Assembly: GCF_947496775.1 (NCBI RefSeq)
Contig: NZ_CANMDU010000011.1
Coordinates: 80,187-144,186 of the forward strand
DNA from: an uncultured Maribacter sp.
Lineage (GTDB): Bacteria; Bacteroidota; Bacteroidia; Flavobacteriales; Flavobacteriaceae
Length of the DNA stretch: 64,000 nt
Direction: 5' to 3'
The notes beneath the pieces are model-generated. The model was not told the origin of the DNA. It ran no database searches and saw only the letters and a program-made list of their open reading frames with translations. The translations under genes were made by a program, and so were the position numbers. Each line of letters begins with the position of its first letter. The first letter of the stretch is position 1. Of the stretch, positions 44,473-53,441 are shown one piece after another.

Positions 44473-44889
44473 TTGAATGAAAATTTAATAATTAAGCCAA
44501 TTTCTTATAAACAAACATGGCCTATAAGGCATGTTGTAATGTATCCGGATTTTCCTTTAGAGCATGTAATATTAGAAAAAGATTCCAAAGGACAACATTT
44601 TGGAGGCTTTATACAAGGGGAACTCGTTTGTGTGGTTTCTTTATTTTTGGGTAATAAGGAAGCTCAATTTAGAAAATTAGCCACTAAAGAAAAACATCAA
44701 GAAAAAGGGTATGGTTCCAAAATGATAAAACATCTCATTACTTATTCCAAGGGTCATGGCGCAACAAAATTTTGGTGTAATGCTAGAGAAAACAAAGCCA
44801 CCTTCTATCATAAATTTGGCTTACAAAAGACGAATAAAACCTATATAAAATCCGGAATAAAATTTGTAATAATGGAACTTAACTTTTAA
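44473..44889 (+). CDS. GNAT-family N-acetyltransferase
   Basis: 138 residues, starting at TTG 44473. Acetyl-CoA-binding motif A FRKLATKEKHQEKGYGSKMIKHLI (about 76-99) with the Q/RxxGxG/A pattern QEKGYGS, then ARENKATFYHKFGLQKT. ElaA/YjdJ-like short acetyltransferase; substrate unknown. No good ATG start is available in frame. Confidence 0.85.
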   Translation: MNENLIIKPISYKQTWPIRHVVMYPDFPLEHVILEKDSKGQHFGGFIQGELVCVVSLFLGNKEAQFRKLATKEKHQEKGYGSKMIKHLITYSKGHGATKFWCNARENKATFYHKFGLQKTNKTYIKSGIKFVIMELNF

Positions 44890-44898
44890 AACAAAATA

Positions 44899-45351
44899 AT
44901 GAAAAAAACAGTATTTCTCTTTTTATTACTTCAGTGCTTTTTTGCCTCTTCTCAAGACTTTAATTTTCAATACGATCACTACTCTGTAATTGTTAAAGAT
45001 TCTGATAAAAGTGCTAAATTCTATGGCACTATTTTAAAATTAAAAGAAACGCCGCACCCCACACTAGCTAAAGGTTTCCGATGGTTTATTATAAACGACA
45101 ACTCTCAAATTCATTTAATTCAGAAAGAAAACCCAGAATATAAAAAACATAAATCTGTTCATTTATGTTTAGCTACCCAAAATCTCAAGGCTTTTACAAA
45201 ACATTTAAAAGAAAATAACATTCCTTACTATGATTGGCCTGGAAACGAAAATGAAGTAACGGTAAGAGCTGATGGTGTAAAACAAATATATTTTCAAGAC
45301 CCAGATGGATATTGGATAGAAGTAAATGACGCTAAACATTATAAGATATGA
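44899..45351 (+). CDS. Exported VOC (glyoxalase/dioxygenase-fold) protein
   Basis: 150 residues. N-terminal signal peptide [19 protein letters not shown], then a single VOC domain: [26 protein letters not shown] with a metal-type His, [21 protein letters not shown] and the closing [14 protein letters not shown] with Glu. Export to the periplasm is unusual for the family. Substrate unknown. Its stop overlaps the pirin start (ATGA). Confidence 0.86.
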   Translation: MKKTVFLFLLLQCFFASSQDFNFQYDHYSVIVKDSDKSAKFYGTILKLKETPHPTLAKGFRWFIINDNSQIHLIQKENPEYKKHKSVHLCLATQNLKAFTKHLKENNIPYYDWPGNENEVTVRADGVKQIYFQDPDGYWIEVNDAKHYKI

Positions 45352-46346
45352 GTAGTTCTATAAAATCTGTATTTCCTCTCGGCTTTCCTTGGCAAACACA
45401 AGACCCTTTTCTTTTTTGTGCGTACCATTATGATTTATACCCTAAAGGGAATGAAGAAATGGGACCTGCGGAGTCTTTAGAAGGTAGAAATTTAGGCAAC
45501 GATTTTACTATTAAAGATGGTTGGCGTATGTATCACGGAAAAACAATCCCAGGGTTTCCGTCTCATCCGCATAGAGGTTTTGAAACCGTTACACTTGCTA
45601 ACAAAGGCTTTTGTGATCACTCGGATTCACTTGGCGCAGCCGGTAGGTTTGGAAATGGAGATGTACAATGGATGACTGCCGGTGCTGGAGTTCAACATTC
45701 AGAAATGTTTCCTTTACTTAATGCCGAAAAAGAAAACCCTCTAGAACTTTTCCAAATATGGTTAAATTTAGAAAAAGACAATAAATTTGTACCACCGCAT
45801 TTTGCTATGCTCTGGAATGAAGATATTCCTGTTGTAACAAACCATAATGCTACCATTAAAATAATTGCAGGAAAGTACAATGGAATAAACGCATGTAAAC
45901 CTGCTCCGAATTCTTGGGCGGCTAATCCGGAAAACGAGGTTGCAATATGGACATTAACCATAAATGCTAATACCGAATTTTTAATACCTGCTTCTAAAAA
46001 CAATATTAGTAGAACACTCTATTTTTATGAAGGAGATTCTATTATGATTGAAGAAAATACAATTACCGCAAACTATGGTATTGATTTAGTTTCTAATTCA
46101 GAAACTATACTTAAAACTGGCACTAAAAAAGCACATGTATTACTCTTACAAGGAAAACCAATTAAAGAGCCGATAGTAAAACATGGACCTTTTGTTATGA
46201 ATACCGAAGAAGAAATAAAACAAGCTATGAAAGAATATGGTCTTACTCAATTTGGCGGGTGGCCTTGGCAGTATACCGATAATGTACACCCAAAAGAAAA
46301 GGGAAGATTTGCTAAGTATCCGGATGGGACTTTGGTTGAAAAATAA
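45348..46346 (+). CDS. Pirin-family protein
   Basis: 332 residues. Bicupin with the pirin signature [53 protein letters not shown], which contains the His and Glu metal ligands, and the second cupin with FYEGDSIMI. Some pirins are quercetinases; most bacterial roles are unknown. Translation coupled to the exported VOC gene by a 4-bp overlap. Longer C-terminus than classical pirins (about 290 residues). Confidence 0.92.
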   Translation: MSSSIKSVFPLGFPWQTQDPFLFCAYHYDLYPKGNEEMGPAESLEGRNLGNDFTIKDGWRMYHGKTIPGFPSHPHRGFETVTLANKGFCDHSDSLGAAGRFGNGDVQWMTAGAGVQHSEMFPLLNAEKENPLELFQIWLNLEKDNKFVPPHFAMLWNEDIPVVTNHNATIKIIAGKYNGINACKPAPNSWAANPENEVAIWTLTINANTEFLIPASKNNISRTLYFYEGDSIMIEENTITANYGIDLVSNSETILKTGTKKAHVLLLQGKPIKEPIVKHGPFVMNTEEEIKQAMKEYGLTQFGGWPWQYTDNVHPKEKGRFAKYPDGTLVEK

Positions 46347-46387
46347 ATTACTTTGAACAAATAGCAAACTATTAAATCTATTGATAA

Positions 46388-46418
46388 TAAAAAAAGCAAC
46401 TCTTAGAGTTGCTTTTTT
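46388..46418. terminator. Bidirectional terminator
   Basis: Stem AAAAAGCAACTCT / AGAGTTGCTTTTT with a 1-base centre, flanked by A and T runs, between the pirin gene and convergent murA. Confidence 0.88.
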
Positions 46419-46444
46419 ACTTTTATATTTGCGTCATAAGGAAT

Positions 46445-47752
46445 TTACACCCTAACAATTTTAGCTCCAATAGCACGTAAACGCTCGTCAATGTTTTCAT
46501 ATCCACGATCTATTTGCTCAATATTATGAATGGTAGATTCTCCTTTTGCAGATAATGCTGCAATTAATAAAGAAACTCCTGCTCTAATATCTGGAGAGGT
46601 CATGGTTGTTGCTTTTAAGCTAGATTTAAAATCGTGCCCCATAACAGTTGCTCTATGTGGGTCACAAAGAATAATTTTAGCACCCATATCTATTAACTTA
46701 TCTACAAAAAACAACCTACTTTCAAACATTTTTTGATGAATAAGTACTTCTCCCCTTGCCTGTGAGGCTACTACCAAAATAATACTTAAAATATCTGGTG
46801 TAAGGCCTGGCCAAGGAGCGTCTGCAATAGTTAATATAGAGCCGTCAATATAGTTTTGGATTTCATAACCATCTTTATGAGAAGGAATATAAATATCATC
46901 ACCTTTCTTTTCTACGGTAATACCAAGCTTTCTAAAAGTAGTAGGTATTTGTCCTAAATCTTTCCAGCTTACGTTTTTTATAGTAAGTTCACTCTTTGTC
47001 ATTGCAGCAAGACCAATCCAACTACCAATTTCAATCATATCTGGCAACATGGTATGCTCCGTACCACCAAGAGAGTCTACTCCTTCTATAATAAGCATAT
47101 TAGAACCTATTCCAGATATTTTTGCTCCCATACGCACTAACATTTTACAAAGCTGTTGCAAATAAGGTTCGCAAGCAGCATTATAAATAGTAGTTTCACC
47201 TTCTGCTAAAACAGCTGCCATTACAATATTAGCAGTTCCCGTAACAGAAGCCTCATCTAGTAACATGTATGTTCCTTTGAGCTTTTTAGCTTCTACACCA
47301 TAAAAATGTTCTTCTTTATTATATCTAAATTTAGCACCAAGGTTTATAAAGCCTTCAAAATGAGTATCCAATCTTCTACGACCTATTTTATCCCCTCCCG
47401 GCTTAGGAATATACCCTTTTCCAAAACGAGCTAATAACGGTCCTACAAGCATAATAGAGCCTCTAAGCCCCCTACCATCTTGTTTAAACTGGTCGGATTG
47501 TAAATATTCTAAGTTAACATCATCTGCTTTAAAGGTATATGTACCTTTACCTCTTTTTTGGATTTTAACACCTAAATCTTCTAATAAGGCTATAAGCTTA
47601 TTAACATCGACAATGTCTGGTATATTATTTATTGTTACTTTCTCTGCAGTTAATAAAACGGCACAAAGAATTTGTAAAGCTTCATTTTTAGCTCCTTGTG
47701 GCGTTATTTCACCCGAAAGTTGGTGACCACCTTCAATTTTAAAAGTTCCCAT
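46445..47752 (-). CDS. murA: UDP-N-acetylglucosamine 1-carboxyvinyltransferase (Asp-type)
   Basis: 435 residues. Transfers enolpyruvate from PEP to UDP-GlcNAc, the first committed step of peptidoglycan synthesis. EPSP-synthase fold with N-terminal GAKNEAL (Lys22), GLRGSIMLVGPLLARFG and SVTGTANIVMAAV. The mobile active-site loop reads KPGGDKIGRRRLDTH: Asp121 stands where E. coli MurA has the catalytic, fosfomycin-alkylated Cys115. Asp-type enzymes in other bacteria are active and not inhibited by fosfomycin (known). The DUF4290 gene lies 18 bp upstream on the same strand. Confidence 0.97.
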   Translation of the reverse strand: MGTFKIEGGHQLSGEITPQGAKNEALQILCAVLLTAEKVTINNIPDIVDVNKLIALLEDLGVKIQKRGKGTYTFKADDVNLEYLQSDQFKQDGRGLRGSIMLVGPLLARFGKGYIPKPGGDKIGRRRLDTHFEGFINLGAKFRYNKEEHFYGVEAKKLKGTYMLLDEASVTGTANIVMAAVLAEGETTIYNAACEPYLQQLCKMLVRMGAKISGIGSNMLIIEGVDSLGGTEHTMLPDMIEIGSWIGLAAMTKSELTIKNVSWKDLGQIPTTFRKLGITVEKKGDDIYIPSHKDGYEIQNYIDGSILTIADAPWPGLTPDILSIILVVASQARGEVLIHQKMFESRLFFVDKLIDMGAKIILCDPHRATVMGHDFKSSLKATTMTSPDIRAGVSLLIAALSAKGESTIHNIEQIDRGYENIDERLRAIGAKIVRV

Positions 47753-47770
47753 GTAGTTGTATGAAGAAGT

Positions 47771-48427
47771 TTAATAGCGTTTCTTTCCGCGATTATTATT
47801 TTTTTGATATTTTTTTCCTGAATTGTTATTCCTAGGAGTTTTAGCTACCCTATTTTTTAAGAATTGCCCACTATCTGTAAGTGTAATTTCTTCTTCTTTT
47901 AAGTCAATTCTACCCTCACTTAATTCAAACAAATGCTTAAAAATAGCTTTATCATCTACTGTATCTTTATTCCAGTTTAGATAGCATTTTTTCATGTGAT
48001 TTGCTATAGCGTACTCTAAACCGTCTCTCATATCTCCCTTTTCCCATTCTACAGCAACATCAACCATGCGTTTAATGTTATTACCGTAAAAACGATATTT
48101 TGGAAAATTTTGAGGGTACTCTATAGGATCTGGTCTTTTTCTTAAAACTTCTTTAGAAGTAATAGGAAAAGGGGATTCAACATCCAATTTAAAATCAGAC
48201 ATTATAAACAATTGATCCCAAAGTTTATGCTGAAAATCTGGTACGTCTCTTAAATGGGGTTGTAAATTACCCATTACAGCAATTATAGATTTTGCTATTT
48301 TATTTCTTTCTTCAGCATCTTCTATCGAAACTGCATGATCCACCATTTTTTGAAAATGGCGACCATATTCCGGTATAATAAGTTGAGGACGCTCAGTATT
48401 GTATTCTAAGTTTTCTACTAAATTCAA
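47771..48427 (-). CDS. DUF4290 family protein
   Basis: 218 residues. Conserved start region LEYNTERPQLIIPEYGRHFQKMVDHAVSIED, then PHLRDVPDFQHKLWDQLFIMSDF and KRPDPIEYPQNFPKYRFYGNNIKRMVDVA. The last 30 residues are basic and Asn/Lys-rich (NNNSGKKYQKNNNRGKKRY), suggesting nucleic acid or membrane contact. Conserved in Bacteroidota next to murA; function not known. Probably co-transcribed with murA. Confidence 0.88.
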   Translation of the reverse strand: MNLVENLEYNTERPQLIIPEYGRHFQKMVDHAVSIEDAEERNKIAKSIIAVMGNLQPHLRDVPDFQHKLWDQLFIMSDFKLDVESPFPITSKEVLRKRPDPIEYPQNFPKYRFYGNNIKRMVDVAVEWEKGDMRDGLEYAIANHMKKCYLNWNKDTVDDKAIFKHLFELSEGRIDLKEEEITLTDSGQFLKNRVAKTPRNNNSGKKYQKNNNRGKKRY

Positions 48428-48512
48428 ATTGAAAATTTTATGCTTATAAATGTATAAAGGAAGTATTCTTATAACGACTGCAAAATAAGAAAATTATCCT
48501 ATATATGCTATT

Positions 48513-48800
48513 TTACAAGGATATTACACCTTCTACTTGCGTTACTTCCTTGTATTTTGCGACTACAGCCTCAGGATTCTGCATATTTACGGTTATAGAA
48601 AGGCTAGTATATTTACCGTTTTTAGATTTTTTAGAATCTATAACTGCACCTGTGTTATCAAAAATAGTATGTATGGTTTTTATCTTTTCCTGATCCGTAA
48701 GTACTATAAATTTATATAAATAAGTAGATGGCCAACTAGATGTATCATATAATTGACTAATTAATTTATCATAAAATTCTTTGGATTTATCTGCATCCAT
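48513..48800 (-). CDS. DUF493 family protein (YbeD-like)
   Basis: 95 residues. Small alpha-beta ACT-like fold: EFYDKLISQLYDTSSWPSTYLYKFIV, KKSKNGKYTSLSITVNMQNPEAVVAKYKEVTQVEGVISL. The YbeD family is linked to lipoate metabolism in some bacteria by neighbourhood; not shown here. Divergent from the NTPase gene across an 84-bp gap. Confidence 0.88.
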   Translation of the reverse strand: MDADKSKEFYDKLISQLYDTSSWPSTYLYKFIVLTDQEKIKTIHTIFDNTGAVIDSKKSKNGKYTSLSITVNMQNPEAVVAKYKEVTQVEGVISL

Positions 48801-48863
48801 ATTTAATATCTTTTATGCAAAGATAGTAGTTAGCTGCCAATTTTTTAATCCTTTTGGTTTCCG

Positions 48864-48871
48864 TACTTTTG
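48864..48871 (+). promoter_or_regulatory. Candidate -7 element for the NTPase-recQ-fmt operon
   Basis: TACTTTTG fits TAnnTTTG. It lies 13 bp before the first possible start (TTG 48885), implying a very short leader. The -33 is weak (T-run, no G). Confidence 0.4.
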
Positions 48872-48884
48872 TTTATCTAAAAGA

Positions 48885-49457
48885 TTGAGATTGAATCCGA
48901 AAAAAATAGTAATTACAGGTGGTCCTGGAACAGGAAAGACTTCCATAATTAATGCTTTAGAAAAACAAGGTTTTTATTGCTTTCATGAAATTATTAGAAC
49001 CATGACGTTAGAAGCAAAAAAAGAAGTTAAAAAAAGCTCCTTAGCATCTAATCCCTTGGCCTTTGTGGAAGATCCAAATGCTTTTAACGAAATGCTATTA
49101 AATGGACGATTAGAACAATATTTGGAAGCAAATAACAGAAAAGAAAAATTATTATTTTTTGATAGAGGTGTTCCTGATGTTCTTGCTTATATGGATTATT
49201 TTAAACAAGAATATCCTGAAAAATATATAAAAACCTGCGAGGATAATAAATACACACAAGTTTTTATACTTCCACCATGGAAAGAAATATATGTTTCGGA
49301 TAATGAACGATTAGAAAATTTTGATGAAGCGGTTGAGATTCACTCTCTTTTAGAAAAAACATATACCCAATTTGGATATACCATTACAACCGTTCCCACA
49401 GGAACAGTTGTAGATAGAGTTACCTTTATAAAAAAGCAAATAACAGAACATAACTAG
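48885..49457 (+). CDS. AAA_28-type P-loop NTPase
   Basis: 190 residues; TTG at 48885 or 48891 must serve as start since no ATG precedes the P-loop. Walker A GGPGTGKTSI, a Walker B-like LLFFDRGVPDVLAYMDYF and VFILPPWKEIYVSDNERL fit the NadR-kinase-like AAA_28 family. It probably phosphorylates a small molecule; the substrate is unknown. Its last base is shared with the recQ GTG start (TAGTG). Confidence 0.83.
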   Translation: MRLNPKKIVITGGPGTGKTSIINALEKQGFYCFHEIIRTMTLEAKKEVKKSSLASNPLAFVEDPNAFNEMLLNGRLEQYLEANNRKEKLLFFDRGVPDVLAYMDYFKQEYPEKYIKTCEDNKYTQVFILPPWKEIYVSDNERLENFDEAVEIHSLLEKTYTQFGYTITTVPTGTVVDRVTFIKKQITEHN

Positions 49458-51355
49458 TGCTAATAGATCCAAAAGAACTTCTTGAAAAACATTGGGGTTA
49501 CAGCACCTTTAGAGGATCGCAAGAAAAAATAATTACTGCCGTTTTAAATGGTAGAGATGTTCTTGCTTTATTACCTACGGGTGGCGGTAAATCACTCTGC
49601 TTTCAATTACCCGCTTTAGCTTTGGAAGGTATTTGCATTGTAATCTCACCATTAGTTGCTTTAATTAAAAATCAGGTAGACAACCTTAATAATAAAGGCA
49701 TAAAAGCCATAGGTTTAACAGGAGGAATCCCTTTTGATGAAGTAAACAATCTATTAGATAATTGCGTATTTGGAAACTATAAATTTCTGTATTTATCTCC
49801 AGAACGCTTACAACAAGAAATGGTTGCGGATAGAATACAACAAATGAATGTTAACCTCCTTGTTGTTGATGAAACACATTGTATTTCGCAATGGGGTCAC
49901 GATTTTAGACCTGCATATTTAGGGTGTTCTAAGCTAAGGGAGCTAGTTCCCGATAAACCCATTATTGCGCTAACTGCTACCGCAACAGACCAAGTGGTAA
50001 AGGATGTAAAAAACATTCTAAAATTAGAAAACGCATTTTTTGCAAAAGATTCTTTCTATAGAAGTAACTTATCCTATAAAGTAATTTGGGATGAGAATAA
50101 AAAACAACGAATTAAAGATCTATTTAAAGGAGATCCCAAATGCGGGATTATTTATGCACGAAACCGAAAAAGCACTGTTGAAATTGCTAATTTTTTAAAT
50201 CGAAATAATTTTAGCGCTACGTTTTTTCATGGAGGGCTTTCTAAAAAAGAAAAAAATGATAAATTAGAATCTTGGCTAGCTAATAAAACCAACATCATGG
50301 TAGCTACAAATGCCTTTGGAATGGGTATTGATAAACCCGATGTGAGAATTGTTATTCATTATCAAATTCCAGATTGTATAGAAAATTATTTCCAAGAAGC
50401 AGGTAGAGCTGGTAGAGATGGCAACCCCTCTGAAGTAATCCTTATTACTAATAAAACGGATGAACAAGCGGTAAAAAATCAATTTCTAAGTATTTTACCA
50501 AACGTTTCGCAATTAAAAATTATTTACCGGAAACTTAGCAATTTCTTTCAGATATCCTATGGAGAAGGTCACAATTCTAAACACCAACTTCATTTTAATG
50601 AATTTTGCTCCAGATATTCTTTCAACCCGTTACTAGCATATAATGCTTTAAAGGTTTTAGATCAAAATTCCGTAATAACCCTATCAGAAACATTCCATAT
50701 AAAAACCACTATTAGGTTTATAACTTCTAAAGAAAGCTTATTAAATTATCTAGAAAATAACGATTCTATTGCTCTAATCGTACAAACTATATTAAGGACT
50801 TATGGTGGTATTTTTGAATTCGACACCAAAATAAACCCCTTTCTACTTGCAAAAAAAACGGGTCAAAAAGAAGAGCTTATCCTTTCTATTCTAAAACAAT
50901 TAGAAAAAGCAGAAATGATTACCTATGAAGGAAAGCATAGCGATATGGAAATTACATTTTTACCTCCTCGAGAAGATGATTTAACCATAAATAGGTTTGC
51001 AAATAAAGTAGTAGAAAGAAATAATACTAAAAAAGAGCTCATTAAAAAAATGCTCTTTTTTATAAACAACGATTCGGAATGTAGAAATAAGTTATTGCTA
51101 CGTTATTTTGGTGAAAAGGCAAAAGAAGATTGCGGAATATGTGATGTATGTTTTACAAATCAAAAAAAGAGCAATCGCGATTTTAAAACGATTGCAAAGG
51201 AAATACTACAAATCATTACTTCTAAAAGTCATTCTTCTAGAAAAATAATTGAAATACTCCCATATACGGAAAAAGATATCTTATTTACACTACAACAACT
51301 ATTAGAAAACGGATATATAAAAATAAATTCTAAAAACGAATACGAAATTACTTAA
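49457..51355 (+). CDS. recQ: RecQ-type ATP-dependent DNA helicase
   Basis: 632 residues from GTG 49457. Motif 0 FRGSQEKII, Walker A LPTGGGKSLCFQLP, Walker B VVDETHCISQWGHDFRP, motif III ALTATAT, motif V NAFGMGIDKPDVR and motif VI EAGRAGRDG. The RecQ C-terminal zinc-type Cys cluster C-x-n-CGICDVC is seen near 550. No clear HRDC domain at the end, so it is the short type. It unwinds 3'-tailed DNA in recombination repair. Start overlaps the NTPase stop; fmt follows after 1 bp. Confidence 0.94.
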   Translation: MLIDPKELLEKHWGYSTFRGSQEKIITAVLNGRDVLALLPTGGGKSLCFQLPALALEGICIVISPLVALIKNQVDNLNNKGIKAIGLTGGIPFDEVNNLLDNCVFGNYKFLYLSPERLQQEMVADRIQQMNVNLLVVDETHCISQWGHDFRPAYLGCSKLRELVPDKPIIALTATATDQVVKDVKNILKLENAFFAKDSFYRSNLSYKVIWDENKKQRIKDLFKGDPKCGIIYARNRKSTVEIANFLNRNNFSATFFHGGLSKKEKNDKLESWLANKTNIMVATNAFGMGIDKPDVRIVIHYQIPDCIENYFQEAGRAGRDGNPSEVILITNKTDEQAVKNQFLSILPNVSQLKIIYRKLSNFFQISYGEGHNSKHQLHFNEFCSRYSFNPLLAYNALKVLDQNSVITLSETFHIKTTIRFITSKESLLNYLENNDSIALIVQTILRTYGGIFEFDTKINPFLLAKKTGQKEELILSILKQLEKAEMITYEGKHSDMEITFLPPREDDLTINRFANKVVERNNTKKELIKKMLFFINNDSECRNKLLLRYFGEKAKEDCGICDVCFTNQKKSNRDFKTIAKEILQIITSKSHSSRKIIEILPYTEKDILFTLQQLLENGYIKINSKNEYEIT

Positions 51356-51356
51356 G

Positions 51357-52319
51357 ATGAAAGATTTAAAAATAGTTTTCATGGGTACGCCAGATTTCGC
51401 TGTTACTACTTTAGCAACAATAGTAGAGGCTCAGTATAATGTGGTTGGTGTAATTACTGCACCAGATAGGCCAGCAGGCAGAGGTCGAAAACTAAACACT
51501 TCAGCAGTTAAAAAATATGCTCTAGAGAAAAACCTTAAAATTATGCAACCAACCAATCTAAAGGATACTGCATTTTTAGAGGAATTAAAAGCTTTACATG
51601 CCAATTTACAAATTGTAGTTGCATTTAGAATGCTACCAAAAGTAGTATGGCAAATGCCTAAATACGGCACTTTTAATTTACATGCTTCTCTTCTACCCCA
51701 ATATAGAGGAGCTGCTCCTATAAATTGGGCTCTTATTAATGGAGAAACCAAAACAGGGGTAACCACTTTTTTTATAGACGATAAAATAGATACTGGAGAA
51801 GTAATTCTACAAGAAGAAACACCCATTAGTATTGAAGATACTGCGGGAAGTTTACATGATAAGTTAATGAATCTTGGAGCAGAATTAGTTCTTAAAACAA
51901 TTCATGCTATCAAAAATGATAAGGTAATACTTACCAAACAGAACGATTCTAAAGAATTAAAGTCTGCCTATAAAATTCACAAAGAAACTTGTAAGGTAAA
52001 TTGGGAACTACCATTAGAGAATATATACAATCATATTCGAGGACTCTGTCCTTATCCTGCAGCATGGACTACCTTATACAATAAGGAAGAAGAAGAAGAA
52101 GAAGAAGAAGTATTCTTAAAAATATATGCTATCTCCAAAATCGAAGAAGTACATAATTATAAAAATGGTACCTTACTTTTTACGAAAAAGGAAATAAAAA
52201 TAGCCGTTAATCAAGGGTATATTAATTTATTAGAAATTCAGCTTCCGGGAAAACTAAAAATGAAGACAAATGAAGTTCTAAATGGTTTAAATTTATCAAA
52301 AAACGCATATGTAGCGTAA
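51357..52319 (+). CDS. fmt: Methionyl-tRNA formyltransferase
   Basis: 320 residues. N-terminal formyltransferase domain: FMGTPDFAVTTL, APDRPAGRGRKL and the catalytic NLHASLLPQYRGAAPINWALINGE, TGVTTFFIDDKIDTG. C-terminal OB-like domain from about 205 (CKVNWELPLENIYNHIRGLCPYPAAWTTL). An eight-Glu run encoded by (GAA)8 lies in the C-terminal domain at residues 244-251. Formylates initiator Met-tRNA. Confidence 0.96.
   Translation: MKDLKIVFMGTPDFAVTTLATIVEAQYNVVGVITAPDRPAGRGRKLNTSAVKKYALEKNLKIMQPTNLKDTAFLEELKALHANLQIVVAFRMLPKVVWQMPKYGTFNLHASLLPQYRGAAPINWALINGETKTGVTTFFIDDKIDTGEVILQEETPISIEDTAGSLHDKLMNLGAELVLKTIHAIKNDKVILTKQNDSKELKSAYKIHKETCKVNWELPLENIYNHIRGLCPYPAAWTTLYNKEEEEEEEEVFLKIYAISKIEEVHNYKNGTLLFTKKEIKIAVNQGYINLLEIQLPGKLKMKTNEVLNGLNLSKNAYVA
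52086..52109 (+). repeat. (GAA)8 microsatellite inside fmt
   Basis: Eight consecutive in-frame GAA codons give Glu8 in a surface loop of the C-terminal domain. Slippage by whole units keeps the frame and changes loop length. Confidence 0.95.
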
Positions 52320-52420
52320 AGCCCCACTATCATTGGGCTGCGAGAAACGTAAAAAACACCCTACTTTATTAACAAACAGCTTGAGTTATCAACAAAAACG
52401 GGGATTTCCCCCCATTTTAC

Positions 52421-52450
52421 TTGTGTTCCCCAGAAATCCGTATAAATTTG
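52421..52450 (+). promoter_or_regulatory. Promoter of the HU gene
   Basis: TTG (52421-52423), a 19-bp spacer and TAAATTTG (52443-52450), a full Bacteroidetes promoter about 41 bp before the ATG. GGGGATTTCCCC (52400-52411) lies directly upstream and could be an operator. Confidence 0.7.
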
Positions 52451-52491
52451 TTAGAGGATTAAAATTATTTTAACTATTAATTAATATCATT

Positions 52492-52764
52492 ATGAACAAA
52501 ACAGAATTAATCGATGCAATGGCAGCTGATTCAGGAATCACTAAAGCAGCAGCAAAAAAAGCCTTAGAATCTTTCTTAGGAAATGTTGAAGGATCTCTTA
52601 AAGGTGGTGGTCGTGTATCTTTAGTAGGTTTCGGATCTTGGTCTGTATCTAAAAGAAATGCAAGAGAAGGAAGAAACCCTTCTACTGGAAAAACTATCCA
52701 AATTGCAGCTAAAAATGTTGTTAAGTTTAAAGCAGGTGCTGATTTAGGCAAGGCGGTAAACTAA
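52492..52764 (+). CDS. HU-family DNA-binding protein
   Basis: 90 residues, the standard HU length. MNKTELIDAMAADSGITKAAAKKALESFL dimer helices, GGRVSLVGFGSWSVSKRNAREGRNPSTGKTIQI beta arms with the Asn-Pro tip, and KNVVKFKAGADLGKAVN. A nucleoid architectural protein that bends DNA. Own promoter and terminator; codon use looks typical of a highly expressed gene. Confidence 0.97.
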   Translation: MNKTELIDAMAADSGITKAAAKKALESFLGNVEGSLKGGGRVSLVGFGSWSVSKRNAREGRNPSTGKTIQIAAKNVVKFKAGADLGKAVN

Positions 52765-52786
52765 TCTGTTTAAAATACAGTATATA

Positions 52787-52817
52787 AAGCGTTTCTTAGC
52801 AGAAGCGCTTTTTTTTA
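52787..52817 (+). terminator. Intrinsic terminator of the HU gene
   Basis: Stem AAGCGTTTCT / AGAAGCGCTT (one T-G pair), loop of 4, followed by T8. Confidence 0.9.
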
Positions 52818-52880
52818 TACCCCAGCTTTTTGGTTTTTATTGAAAATACCTTATTTTTAGTTACCTAATGATGATAGAAT

Positions 52881-53441
52881 ATGATAGACTCTAAGCCAAA
52901 CAAAGGAAAACTTTTGATTGCTGAACCTACATTAACTGGTGATGTTTCCTTTAATAGGTCTGTTGTATTATTGGCAGAACACAATGAGGAAGGTTCTGTT
53001 GGTTTTATACTTAACAAACCTTTAGAATTTTTTATTAATGAACTAGTTACCGAAATTAGTTTTCCTTTTCAGGTATATAATGGAGGGCCTGTAGAACAAG
53101 ACAATTTATATTTTATTCATAAAGTCCCAGAGCTTATAACTAATAGCACCGAAATATCAGATGGGATTTTTTGGGGTGGCGATTTTGAAAAGGCTGTAGA
53201 CTTAATCAACAAAAAACTAATCTCCGAAAATGATATTCGTTTCTTTTTAGGATATACCGGTTGGGCTTCCCTTCAACTAGACCAAGAACTTTCTTCTAAT
53301 TCTTGGATTGTAGTTAAAAATAAATACGAAAGTTCTATTATTCAAAAATCCGCTGATGCATTTTGGAAAGAAAAAATGATAGAATTAGGAGGCGCTTATC
53401 TATTGTGGTCCAACGCTCCTGAAAATCCAAGTCTAAATTAA
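52881..53441 (+). CDS. yqgE: YqgE/AlgH family protein
   Basis: 186 residues, family length. GKLLIAEPTLTGDVSFNRSVVLLAEHNEEGSVGFILNKPL, YNGGPVEQDNLYFIHK, FFLGYTGWASLQLDQEL and the C-terminal LGGAYLLWSNAPENPSLN match the family well. Function unknown (DUF179). Stop overlaps the convergent aminotransferase by 4 bp. Confidence 0.94.
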   Translation: MIDSKPNKGKLLIAEPTLTGDVSFNRSVVLLAEHNEEGSVGFILNKPLEFFINELVTEISFPFQVYNGGPVEQDNLYFIHKVPELITNSTEISDGIFWGGDFEKAVDLINKKLISENDIRFFLGYTGWASLQLDQELSSNSWIVVKNKYESSIIQKSADAFWKEKMIELGGAYLLWSNAPENPSLN

